A stretch of DNA of 6,330 nucleotides from Sphingomonadaceae bacterium (GTDB lineage Bacteria > Pseudomonadota > Alphaproteobacteria > Sphingomonadales > Sphingomonadaceae), in contig JAFARM010000100.1 of the NCBI GenBank assembly GCA_019245455.1, positions 1 through 6,330 of the forward strand. Reading direction: 5' to 3'. Shown here piece by piece: positions 1 to 6,330 of this stretch (position 1 is its first letter; the number at the start of each line of letters is the position of its first letter). The notes beneath the pieces were generated by a model. It ran no database searches. It was not told the origin of the DNA and saw only the letters and a program-made list of their open reading frames with translations. A program made the position numbers and the translations under genes.

Positions 1-1
1 C

Positions 2-172
2 GACCTGCTCGGCCGGCCCTACCCGCCGCTCGTCGCACCCGCCGGCCTGCCGCCGGCCGCGCGCGCCTTCTACGCCGAACGGCGCCTCGTCGCCGCCGGC
101 AAGGCGCACCGCGTCCTCGGCTTCGTCCCGCGCTACCCGACCTACCGCGCGGGCCTGCGCGCCTGCCTGTGA
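2..172 (+). CDS. C-terminal end of a probable NAD(P)-dependent epimerase/SDR-like protein (5' partial)
   Basis: Only the last 56 codons are in the window; the frame enters at base 2 and stops at TGA 170-172. The visible tail includes [20 protein letters not shown] followed by [16 protein letters not shown] phenylalanine/tyrosine patch, a basic stretch ending in K-x-x-R-x-L-G, then a PRYP-x-YR-x-GLRA tail resembles the C-termini of NAD-dependent epimerase/dehydratase-type (extended SDR, nucleotide-sugar epimerase-like) proteins, where this part helps form the substrate-binding lobe. The cofactor-binding Rossmann domain and catalytic Tyr/Lys would lie upstream and cannot be checked. Codon usage is strongly G/C-ending, as in the neighbouring genes, which supports real coding. 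The gene ends 59 bp before clpS. The family assignment is recalled from tail resemblance only; the substrate is unknown. Confidence 0.55.
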   Translation, partial: DLLGRPYPPLVAPAGLPPAARAFYAERRLVAAGKAHRVLGFVPRYPTYRAGLRACL

Positions 173-196
173 GGCACCGCCGCGACGCCGCGACCC

Positions 197-226
197 TTGA
201 ACGCCCCCCCGCCGAACCCGTATATG
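197..226 (+). promoter_or_regulatory. Probable sigma70 promoter of clpS
   Basis: A -35-like TTGAAC (197-202) and a -10-like TATATG (221-226, or GTATAT 220-225) are separated by 17-18 bp in an otherwise very GC-rich gap. The expected transcription start, about 6-7 bp after the -10 box, falls at roughly 231-233, which is on the clpS ATG at 232. The motif agreement is seen directly; promoter activity is inferred. Confidence 0.5.
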
Positions 227-231
227 GCGGC

Positions 232-588
232 ATGGCCCAGTTCCCCGATCCGCGCCTCGGCCCCGCCGATGACGACGACGACCGCGAGCGTCGCGGCGGC
301 ACCGGCGTCGCCACCAAGACCAAGCCCAAGACGCAGAAGCCGGCGCTGTACAAGGTGCTGCTGCTGAACGACGACTATACGCCGATGGAGTTCGTCGTGC
401 TGACGCTGCAGCGGTTCTTCCGTATGGGGCTGGAGGATGCGACGCGGGTCATGCTCCACGTCCACCAGCGCGGCGTGGGCGTGTGCGGCATCTTCACCTA
501 CGAGGTCGCCGAGACCAAGGTGACGCAGGTGATGGATTTCGCCAAGCAGCACCAGCACCCGCTGCAATGCACGAGGAAGAAGGATTGA
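232..588 (+). CDS. clpS: ClpS, adaptor of the ClpAP protease (N-degron recognition)
   Basis: This 118-residue cytoplasmic adaptor binds proteins with destabilising N-terminal residues (Phe, Leu, Tyr, Trp) and delivers them to the ClpA unfoldase for ClpP degradation. The ClpS core starts near residue 38 with [19 protein letters not shown]; Asn46, Asp47, Thr50 and Met52 match the N-degron pocket and gatekeeper positions of E. coli Clp[11 protein letters not shown] (77-86) carries the pocket histidine His78, and [10 protein letters not shown] (88-97) and HPLQCT (109-114) are further family signatures. The poorly conserved N-terminal tail has five aspartates (13-17) and then a basic KTKPKTQK segment, which fits the flexible ClpS extension that engages ClpA. 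I chose ATG 232 over an in-frame GTG at 169: the GTG overlaps the previous stop codon, lies upstream of the likely promoter and would add 21 residues unlike the family. No clpA follows in this window; a repeat-filled gap does. The identification is firm. Confidence 0.97.
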   Translation: MAQFPDPRLGPADDDDDRERRGGTGVATKTKPKTQKPALYKVLLLNDDYTPMEFVVLTLQRFFRMGLEDATRVMLHVHQRGVGVCGIFTYEVAETKVTQVMDFAKQHQHPLQCTRKKD

Positions 589-621
589 GGGCGGCGCTGG
601 ATTGCTCCTGGAGCGCCCGCC
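589..621 (+). terminator. Stem-loop directly after clpS, possible terminator
   Basis: Starting at the base after the clpS stop codon, GGCGGCGCT (590-598) can pair with AGCGCCCGCC (612-621). The stem has 6 bp, one bulged C at 618 and 3 more bp, closing a 13-nt loop. No run of T follows, so it is not a classical intrinsic terminator; it could end transcription together with the palindrome at 623-698 or simply protect the 3' end. The pairing is seen; the function is inferred. Confidence 0.35.
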
Positions 622-622
622 T

Positions 623-698
623 TGTCACCCCGGCGCAGGCCGGGACCCATGATCTCGAACGGTTGAGATCATGGGTCCCGGCCTTCGCCGGGATGACA
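623..698. repeat. REP-type palindrome, 34-bp inverted arms
   Basis: The left arm at 623-656 and the right arm at 665-698 are inverted copies matching at 32 of 34 positions, separated by 8 bp (GAACGGTT). The arms begin and end with TGTCA/TGACA and contain the core CCGGGACCCAT. This is the sequence type of dispersed extragenic palindromes in sphingomonads and other alphaproteobacteria, and its chance translation (VIPAKAGTHDL) is a common artefact in annotations. As RNA it would form a very stable hairpin downstream of clpS. The inverted symmetry is seen directly; membership of a dispersed family is recalled, because no second locus is visible here. Confidence 0.85.
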
Positions 699-776
699 TA
701 GAGGTGGTCGACGATACTTGCGACCGATGCCCCCAATCTTCGCACTCTCATCTTCGGCGAACGCCGGATCTTCGAT

Positions 777-821
777 GATCGTCCTGTCGGAGATGGGTCC
801 CCGCTTTCGCGGGGATGACGG
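777..821 (+). repeat. REP-type repeat copy B
   Basis: The core GGAGATGGGTCCCCGC (789-804) followed by TTTC and GCGGGGATGACGG contains a perfect 6-bp hairpin with a 4-nt loop at 799-814. The unit is inverted relative to copy C (862-894) at 30 of 33 positions. It is repeated directly by copy D at 963-1006, including the preceding GATCGTCCT. It shares TGGGTCC and GGGATGAC with the palindrome at 623-698, so all belong to one repeat family. Confidence 0.8.
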
Positions 822-861
822 AGCGCAACGGGGAGTACGGAAGGCTTTGTCGATCTCAGAT

Positions 862-894
862 CCGTCATTCCCGCGAACGCGGGAACCCATCTCC
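862..894 (-). repeat. REP-type repeat copy C, inverted relative to B and D
   Basis: CCGTCATTCCCGCGAACGCG and the bases after it, to 894, are the reverse complement of copy B with 3 mismatches in 33. B and C therefore form an inverted pair with a 40-bp spacer (822-861), the arrangement of a paired-REP mosaic element. Within C, CCCGCG and CGCGGG form a small hairpin of their own. Confidence 0.8.
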
Positions 895-962
895 CGCGGT
901 AGCTCCAGCTGAGGCACCGTCATTTTCCTCGACGCGCTCCTGCCGAAAGGACCGTTGCCGCT

Positions 963-1006
963 GATCGTCCTACCGGAGATGGGGTCCGCTTCCGCGGGAA
1001 TGACGG
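963..1006 (+). repeat. REP-type repeat copy D, abutting the next gene
   Basis: A direct, slightly diverged copy of 777-821: GATCGTCCT, two differing bases, then CGGAGATGGG, followed by a GC core that has lost part of its symmetry, and GGGAATGACGG. It ends 9 bp before the GTG start of the downstream SDR gene. An in-frame TGA inside the repeat (1001-1003) limits how far upstream that gene can begin. Confidence 0.75.
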
Positions 1007-1015
1007 GGTGATGGG

Positions 1016-1708
1016 GTGAGCACCCTCCCCTCCTTCGCCCCTGACCTCCGCGCCGTCGTCGTCGGCGCGGGCGGCGGGATCGGCGGGGCGCTCACCGCGG
1101 CGCTGGCGGGGCGCGGCGCGGTGATCGGCCTGAGGCGCGCCGATCTCGACCTCACCGATCCGGCCAGCATCAGGGCGTCGGCGGCGGGCGTCGACGGCCC
1201 ACTCGACCTCGTCATCGTCGCCACGGGAATGCTCCAGGACGCCGGCGGCGGCCCGGAGAAGGCACTTCGCGACCTCGACGCCGCCCGCCTCGCGCACAGC
1301 TTCGCGGTCAACGCCATCGGCCCGGCGCTCGTCGCGCAGGCCTTGCTGCCGCGGCTGCGGACCGACCGCAAGACGGCCTTCGTCGTGCTGTCGGCGCGCG
1401 TCGGGTCGATCGCCGACAATCGGACGGGAGGCTGGTACGGCTATCGCGCGTCGAAGGCGGCACTGAACCAGCTGCTCCGCACCGCGGCAATCGAGCACGC
1501 CCGGCGCGCGCCGCTGAGCGTCGTCGCCGCCCTCCACCCCGGCACCGTCGCCACGCGCCTGTCGGCACCATTCCAGCGCGGCGTGCCGGCGGACAGGCTG
1601 TTCACCCCCGCCGTCGCCGCCGACGCCCTGCTCGGCGTCGTCGACCGCCTGACGCCGGCGGACAGCGGCGGCTTCTTCGCGTGGGACGGGCAGCCGATTC
1701 CGTTTTGA
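1016..1708 (+). CDS. Short-chain dehydrogenase/reductase, CsgA/sniffer-like
   Basis: A cytoplasmic NAD(P)(H)-dependent oxidoreductase of 230 residues; the substrate is unknown. The N-terminal Rossmann fold shows VVVGAGGGIGGAL (14-26), a variant of the TGxxxGxG cofactor loop. DLDLTD (43-48) is an acidic patch typical of the next nucleotide-contacting strand, and VNAIG (98-102) stands in for the NNAG motif. The active site is Tyr143 and Lys147 in YRASKAALN, with Ser131 or Ser126 in LSARVGSIADN as the serine. The long SxRVGSI-DN-x-GG-x-Y block before the catalytic Tyr is characteristic of the CsgA/C-factor and sniffer carbonyl reductase group. HPGTVATRLSAPF (173-185) matches the usual post-catalytic PG-x-x-x-T segment. 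Start: an in-frame TGA at 1001-1003 leaves GTG 1016 as the only good start; the upstream GGGGTGATGGG is a weak ribosome-binding site. The gene ends 33 bp before the export operon; a shared function is not evident. Confidence 0.88.
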   Translation: MSTLPSFAPDLRAVVVGAGGGIGGALTAALAGRGAVIGLRRADLDLTDPASIRASAAGVDGPLDLVIVATGMLQDAGGGPEKALRDLDAARLAHSFAVNAIGPALVAQALLPRLRTDRKTAFVVLSARVGSIADNRTGGWYGYRASKAALNQLLRTAAIEHARRAPLSVVAALHPGTVATRLSAPFQRGVPADRLFTPAVAADALLGVVDRLTPADSGGFFAWDGQPIPF

Positions 1709-1709
1709 G

Positions 1710-1740
1710 CCGACGCGCCTTCGCAGTAGAGCCGCGTCGG
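1710..1740 (+). promoter_or_regulatory. Perfect 8-bp inverted repeat just before the tolC-like start codon
   Basis: CCGACGCG (1710-1717) and CGCGTCGG (1733-1740) are perfect reverse complements around a 15-nt loop. The structure begins 2 bp after the SDR stop codon and ends 1 bp before the ATG at 1742. No convincing Shine-Dalgarno sequence is visible outside it. It could act as an RNA hairpin limiting translation initiation, as an SDR terminator lacking a T-run, or as a repressor-binding site. The symmetry is seen; the role is inferred. Confidence 0.5.
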
Positions 1741-1741
1741 G

Positions 1742-3139
1742 ATGCGGGGAAGCTTCGGCTTTATTATCATACTGTTAACGACTGCGGCAGCGCCGGCAGC
1801 GGCCGCCGACCCGCGCCGGCTGATCGCGCCGCCGCCGGCCGCCTGCGCCGCGCTGCCCGACCGGCCGCTGACGCTCGCCGATCTGGTCGACATCGCGCTC
1901 TGCGCCAACCCGGCGACCGCGGTCGCCTATGCCGCCAGCCGCTCGGCTGCCGCCGAAGTCGGCATCGCGCGGGCCGCCGACCTGCCGACGGTGTCGGCGA
2001 CGTTCGGCCCGACGCTCGACCGCACCGATTATCTGCGCAGCCAGCGCTTCGTCACCGCCGGCGGCGCGAGCTTTGGCGCGCAGACGCACGACACGACGGT
2101 GAATGGTTCGGCCAGCCTGGCGCTCGACTGGCTGATCTTCGACTTCGGCGGGCGGGCGGCGCGGATCGACGCGGCGCGGGCGAGTCAGCGCGCCGCGCTC
2201 GCCACCGTCGCCGACACGGCGCAGTCGGTGGCGCTGACGACGGTCAATGCGTACAACAGCCTGCAGGGCTATCTCGCCTCGGTCGAGGCGGCGAAGGCGA
2301 CGGTGGCGTTCAACAAGTCGTCGTTCGACCTGGCCGACGCCAAGCGCCGTGCCGGGGTGTCGACGCCGGCCGACGCGCTGCAGGCGCGGACCTCGCTCGC
2401 CCAGGCCGAGCTGGCGCTGGCGCAGGCCGAAGGCAATGCGCGGACGGCGGCGGGGCAGCTTGCCGTCGCCATCGGCCAGCCGCCGACGACGGTGCTGCAC
2501 CTGGCCCCCGCGCCGTCGCTGGGCTCGGCCGACGTGCTCAGCCGCGACGTCGACGTGCTGATCGCCGACGCCGAGCGGCTGCGCCCCGACCTCGCCGCCG
2601 CGCGCGCCAACCGCGACGCCGCGGTCGCCCAGGTCCGCGCCGCGCGGTCGGACGCGAAGCCGTCGGTGTCGCTGGCGGTCCAGGACCAGCTCGGCTATGC
2701 CGACACCTCGACCGACCTCAACCGCGCCAGCGTCGGCGTGACGTTCAGCCTGCCGCTGTTCAACGGCTTCGACCGCACCTATCGCATCGCCCAGGCGCGC
2801 GCCGAGGCCGATCGGCAGGCGGCGCTGCTCGAACAGTCGCGCCAGCAGGCGGGGCTCGACGTCTATACCCAGGCGACCGCGCTCACCACCGCGATCGCCG
2901 TGCTGACCAGCGCGCGCGAGCTGATCAACAGCGCGACCGCCAGCGCCGACATCGCCCAGGGCCGCTTCAAGGCCGGCGTCGGCACCTTCACCGACCTGTT
3001 GAACGCGCAGTCGGCGCTGGCGAGCGCACGGCAGCAATTGGTGTCGGCGGATTTCGGCGTCCGCAACGCGCAGGCGACGCTCGCCCGCGCCGTCGGCCAG
3101 ATCGGCGACGCCGTCGCCGGCATGAGGAGGATCCCGTGA
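1742..3139 (+). CDS. TolC-family outer-membrane efflux channel
   Basis: A 465-residue outer-membrane factor expected to trimerise into a beta-barrel plus periplasmic alpha-helical tunnel, giving the adaptor and ABC pump encoded downstream an exit through the outer membrane. Residues 1-22 look like a Sec signal peptide: MRGS, then hydrophobic FGFIIILLTTAAAPAA, with cleavage after AAA before Asp23; no lipobox cysteine is present. LTLADLVDIALCANPATAVA (about 43-62) is the typical start of the first outer-membrane efflux repeat. Two repeats of long Ala/Gln/Arg-rich coiled-coil helices follow, and the strand GVTFSLPLFNGFDRTYRIAQ opens the second half's hairpin. GVGTFTDLLNAQSALASARQ near the C-terminus is the family's repeat signature. 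The length is normal for TolC-like proteins. An in-frame TAG at 1727-1729 makes ATG 1742 the only good start. The stop overlaps the adaptor start by 4 bases. The identification as a channel is firm; the cargo is unknown. Confidence 0.93.
   Translation: MRGSFGFIIILLTTAAAPAAAADPRRLIAPPPAACAALPDRPLTLADLVDIALCANPATAVAYAASRSAAAEVGIARAADLPTVSATFGPTLDRTDYLRSQRFVTAGGASFGAQTHDTTVNGSASLALDWLIFDFGGRAARIDAARASQRAALATVADTAQSVALTTVNAYNSLQGYLASVEAAKATVAFNKSSFDLADAKRRAGVSTPADALQARTSLAQAELALAQAEGNARTAAGQLAVAIGQPPTTVLHLAPAPSLGSADVLSRDVDVLIADAERLRPDLAAARANRDAAVAQVRAARSDAKPSVSLAVQDQLGYADTSTDLNRASVGVTFSLPLFNGFDRTYRIAQARAEADRQAALLEQSRQQAGLDVYTQATALTTAIAVLTSARELINSATASADIAQGRFKAGVGTFTDLLNAQSALASARQQLVSADFGVRNAQATLARAVGQIGDAVAGMRRIP
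3125..3130 (+). promoter_or_regulatory. Strong Shine-Dalgarno for the adaptor gene
   Basis: AGGAGG lies 5 nt before the GTG at 3136, inside the last codons of the tolC-like gene. It is a full consensus site and fixes the start of the adaptor at this GTG, although the reading frame stays open for more than 1.4 kb upstream. Confidence 0.85.
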
Positions 3140-4293
3140 GGTTGAGGCTGCCGCGTCGCCGCTGGATCGTCCTTGGCGCGATCGTCGCCGCGGTCGTCGC
3201 GTGGTGGGGATGGAGGGCGACGCATCGTCCCGATCCGGCGAGCGCCTATCAGACGCAGACGATCGGCACGGGCGACCTCGCGGAAGTCATTACCGCCAAC
3301 GGCGTCATCAATCCCGTCCGCGTCGTCAGCGTCGGCACGCAGGTGTCGGGGACGGTCGCCAAGCTGAACGTCGATTACAACGACCGCGTGACGGTGGGCG
3401 AGGTGCTGCTCGAACTCGACCCCAGCGTCTATGCCGCCAAGCTGGCGGCGAGCGAGGCGACCCTCGCCAACATCCGCTCGTCGCTCGCCCTGACGCGCGC
3501 CAATGCCGCCCGTTCGGCCGAGCTGTTCCGCCAGAACTATATCAGCCGCCAGGATTACGAGACGACGCAGCAGACCGCCGCCAGCGCCGCGGCGCAGGTC
3601 GCGGCGGCCGAGGCGCAGATCAAGCAGGACCGGACCAACCTCGGCTACACGATCATCCGCTCGCCGGTATCGGGCGTCGTCATCAGCCGCCAGGTCGACC
3701 TCGGCCAGACGGTGGCGGCGTCGTTCAACACGCCCACTCTGTTCACCATCGCCCGCGACCTGACGGCGATGCAGATCGAAGCCGCAGTCGCCGAGGCCGA
3801 CGTCGCCAAGGTCCATCTCGGCCAGGCGGTCGACTTCACCGTCGATGCCTATGGCAGCCGCAATTTCACCGGCACGGTCAAGCAGGTGCGGCTCAACCCG
3901 ACGACGCAGCAGAACGTCGTCACCTATACGGTGATCGTCAGCGTCGCCAATCCCGACGGCGCGCTGCTGCCCGGCATGACCGCGAACGCGACGTTCCGCG
4001 TCGCCGAGCACAGGAACGTCCTGCTCGTGCCCAACGCCGCGCTCAGCTACAAGCCCGCCGACTATGTCCCGTCGAAGCACCGCGACGCCGACGCGGGGTC
4101 GCTGACCGTCTTCGTCCTTGCCGGCGGCAAGCCCGCGCCGCGGCGCATCAAGATCGGCGCGTCGGACGCCGACTACTCGGTCGTCACCGGCGGCGACCTC
4201 CACGCCGGCGACCGCATCGTCACCGCCGACACGCTGAAGGACGCCAAGAAGGGCCTGACGCTCGGACCACCGGGCAACGGCACGAAGAAGTGA
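3136..4293 (+). CDS. MacA/HlyD-type periplasmic adaptor (membrane fusion protein)
   Basis: A 385-residue adaptor anchored in the inner membrane that should bridge the MacB-type permease and the TolC-like channel. A basic N-terminus (RLRLPRRR) precedes one transmembrane helix, about residues 10-26 (WIVLGAIVAAVVAWWGW), without an obvious signal-peptidase site. VISVGTQ-like residues (VVSVGTQVSGTVAKLNVDY) form the first lipoyl half. An Ala/Gln-rich alpha-hairpin with YISRQDYETTQ follows, then the second lipoyl half RSPVSGVVISRQVDLGQTV. After that come the beta-barrel region (VDFTVDAYGSRNFTGTVKQV) and PGMTANATFRV; this order and wording are MacA-like. The C-terminal membrane-proximal domain ends in a short Lys/Gly tail. 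Start GTG 3136 is supported by the AGGAGG at 3125-3130 and overlaps the upstream stop as GTGA; the next gene overlaps in the same way. Adaptor identity is firm. MacA orthology is not, because many relatives export other substrates. Confidence 0.93.
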   Translation: MRLRLPRRRWIVLGAIVAAVVAWWGWRATHRPDPASAYQTQTIGTGDLAEVITANGVINPVRVVSVGTQVSGTVAKLNVDYNDRVTVGEVLLELDPSVYAAKLAASEATLANIRSSLALTRANAARSAELFRQNYISRQDYETTQQTAASAAAQVAAAEAQIKQDRTNLGYTIIRSPVSGVVISRQVDLGQTVAASFNTPTLFTIARDLTAMQIEAAVAEADVAKVHLGQAVDFTVDAYGSRNFTGTVKQVRLNPTTQQNVVTYTVIVSVANPDGALLPGMTANATFRVAEHRNVLLVPNAALSYKPADYVPSKHRDADAGSLTVFVLAGGKPAPRRIKIGASDADYSVVTGGDLHAGDRIVTADTLKDAKKGLTLGPPGNGTKK

Positions 4294-5131
4294 GCGCGCG
4301 GGCCGTCCTCGACCTTGCGGACGTGGTCAAGGACTATGCCAGCGAGGCGGGCAGCTTCCGCGCGCTCCACGGCGTGTCGCTGACCGTCGCCGACGGCGAG
4401 CTGATGGCGATCATGGGGCCGAGCGGATCGGGCAAGTCGACGCTGATGAACATCATCGGCTGCCTCGACACGCCGACCGAGGGCACCTACCGCTTCGAGG
4501 GGACCGACACCGCGACGCTGAACGAACGCGCGCTGGCGCGCTTGCGGAACGCCGGCATCGGCTTCGTCTTCCAGCAGTTCAACCTGCTGCCGCGCCTGTC
4601 GGCACTCGGCAATGTCGCGCTGCCGCTGGTCTATTCGGGGCTCGGCCGCAGCGACCGCGAGGCGAAGGCGCAGGCGCTGCTGACCCAGGTCGGCCTCGCC
4701 GACAAGCCGAAGTCGCGGCCAAGCCAGCTGTCGGGCGGGCAGCAGCAGCGCGTCGCCGTCGCTCGCGCGCTCGCCAACGACCCCAAGCTGCTGCTGGCCG
4801 ACGAGCCGACGGGGGCGCTCGACACCAGGACCGGGGCAGAGGTGCTCGGCCTGTTCCAGGCATTGAACCGCGACCGCGGGGTGACGGTGGTCATCGTCAC
4901 CCACGATCCCGAGGTCGCGCGCGCGACCGACCGGGTAGTCCGCATCCAGGACGGCCGCGTGTTCTACGACGGCCCACCGACCGAGGCGGCGCTGTACGGG
5001 CATGGAGACGCCCTCCCCTCCCCTTCAGGGGAGGGGCCGGGGGTGGGGAGGTCAGCGGACGACGCGACTGCCCCACCCCCGGGCCGCGCTTCGCGCGTCT
5101 CTCGCCCCTCCCCTGAAGGGGAGGGGAGGCC

Positions 5132-5135
<4 letters not shown>
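4290..5135 (+). CDS. ABC transporter ATPase, MacB/LolD-type, with a repeat-encoded C-terminal tail
   Basis: A 281-residue cytoplasmic nucleotide-binding subunit that should power the permease encoded next. All catalytic motifs are intact: Walker A GPSGSGKST (43-51), Q-loop FVFQQFNLLP with Gln95, signature LSGGQQQR (147-154), Walker B LLLADEP (167-173) with catalytic Glu172, D-loop GALD (175-178) and switch His205 in VTHD. MNIIGCLDTPTEG (53-65) and FVFQQFNLLPRLSALGNVALP are typical of the MacB/LolD/FtsE class. In E. coli MacB this domain is fused to the permease; here it is a separate protein. The normal fold ends near residue 235. Residues 241-281, rich in Pro, Ser, Gly and Arg (ALPSPSGEGPGVG ... 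PSPEGEGRP), are encoded by a palindromic repeat and look acquired. Start GTG 4290 overlaps the adaptor stop (GTGA) and gives the usual N-terminus, but has only a weak ribosome-binding site, so translation is probably coupled to the adaptor gene. Confidence 0.94.
5010..5130. repeat. 121-bp compound palindromic repeat inside the ATPase gene
   Basis: The left half contains a 24-bp core (5013-5036) and then CCGGGGGTGGGG (5037-5048). The right half contains CCCCACCCCCGG (5071-5082) and a core copy (5105-5128). The two cores are exact inverted copies (24/24), and so are the 12-bp inner blocks (12/12). Each core is also a hairpin by itself: CCCCTCCCCT, 2 nt, AGGGGAGGGG. The halves are asymmetric, since the right one carries 22 extra bases (5083-5104) with a small CGCG-CTT-CGCG hairpin. 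It reads through in frame as residues 241-281 of the ATPase. Sequences of this kind are dispersed in sphingomonad genomes, usually between genes; that statement is recalled, not shown here. Confidence 0.85.
5122..5129 (+). promoter_or_regulatory. Ribosome-binding site of the permease, supplied by the repeat
   Basis: AGGGGAGG lies 2 nt before the permease ATG at 5132 and is part of the right arm of the palindromic repeat. In the mRNA the same bases can pair with the CCCCTCCCCT at 5105-5114, so the site could be hidden until ribosomes finishing the ATPase open the hairpin. The position and complementarity are seen; the masking is inferred. Confidence 0.5.

Positions 5136-6330
<1,195 letters not shown>

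Noticed and set aside
483..923. Several small open frames across the clpS end and the repeat cluster, on both strands
   Set aside because: Their products contain repeat-derived phrases such as VIPAKAGTHD and WVPACAGVT, well-known artefacts of translating REP palindromes. No ribosome-binding sites or conserved domains are visible.
917..940. Possible sixth, degenerate REP arm beginning CCGTCATT
   Set aside because: Only the first 8 bases match copy C clearly; the rest has diverged too far to claim.
623..1006. CRISPR array
   Set aside because: Repeat units are palindromic, in mixed orientation and irregularly spaced, with no uniform spacers and no cas genes.
1760..1778. AT-rich patch with TATTAT resembling a -10 box and rare ATA/TTA codons
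   Set aside because: It encodes the Ile/Leu core of the signal peptide, has no matching -35 box, and a start there would lie downstream of the ATG. The nearby AAGC-TTCG-GCTT mini-hairpin is only 4 bp.
1681..3135. The adaptor's reading frame stays open for over 1.4 kb upstream, suggesting an 870-residue fusion protein
   Set aside because: This upstream part is an alternative frame of the tolC-like gene, rich in Arg and Ala and without family features. The consensus AGGAGG plus GTG at 3136 marks the true start. Long open alternative frames are expected at this GC content.
1775..4203. Two long minus-strand open frames (420 and 446 codons) opposite the channel and adaptor genes
   Set aside because: They are Arg/Gly/Asp-rich translations antisense to strongly conserved genes and show no recognisable domain. 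They are GC-driven shadows.

Overview
This is a GC-rich window with dense, mostly same-strand genes. It carries palindromic REP-type repeats whose chance translations (for example VIPAKAGTHD and SPSGEGPGVG) are familiar from sphingomonad genomes. The ClpS sequence and the split MacAB-like operon also fit an alphaproteobacterium, most likely a member of the Sphingomonadaceae. That placement is inferred from sequence style; no rRNA or other marker is present.

Layout: (1) 2-172 is the end of a gene, probably an NAD(P)-binding epimerase/SDR-like protein. (2) A probable sigma70 promoter at 197-226 lies just before clpS (232-588), which encodes the N-degron adaptor of the ClpAP protease; the geometry suggests a leaderless mRNA. 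(3) A 427-bp gene-free stretch (589-1015) holds a stem-loop after clpS, a 76-bp near-perfect palindrome, and three more copies of a related REP sequence; the last copy ends 9 bp before the next gene. (4) 1016-1708 encodes a CsgA/sniffer-like short-chain dehydrogenase. (5) A perfect 8-bp inverted repeat fills the 33-bp gap before a tightly packed export operon: a TolC-type outer-membrane channel (1742-3139), a MacA/HlyD-type periplasmic adaptor (3136-4293), an ABC ATPase (4290-5135) and a MacB-type permease (5132 to the window end, lacking only its last few codons). Each of the three junctions within the operon is a 4-base start/stop overlap (GTGA, GTGA, ATGA).

Together the four operon genes should build a tripartite ABC efflux machine spanning both membranes. 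It resembles MacA-MacB-TolC, but the ATPase and permease are separate proteins. The substrate cannot be read from the sequence. Whether the upstream SDR is cotranscribed or related is unknown.

The gene content is conventional and I found no convincing new system. The most unusual feature is a 121-bp palindromic repeat (5010-5130) that sits inside the ATPase reading frame. It encodes the last 41 residues of the ATPase and also supplies the ribosome-binding site of the permease. The inverted repeat directly before the tolC-like start codon is the second item worth checking.
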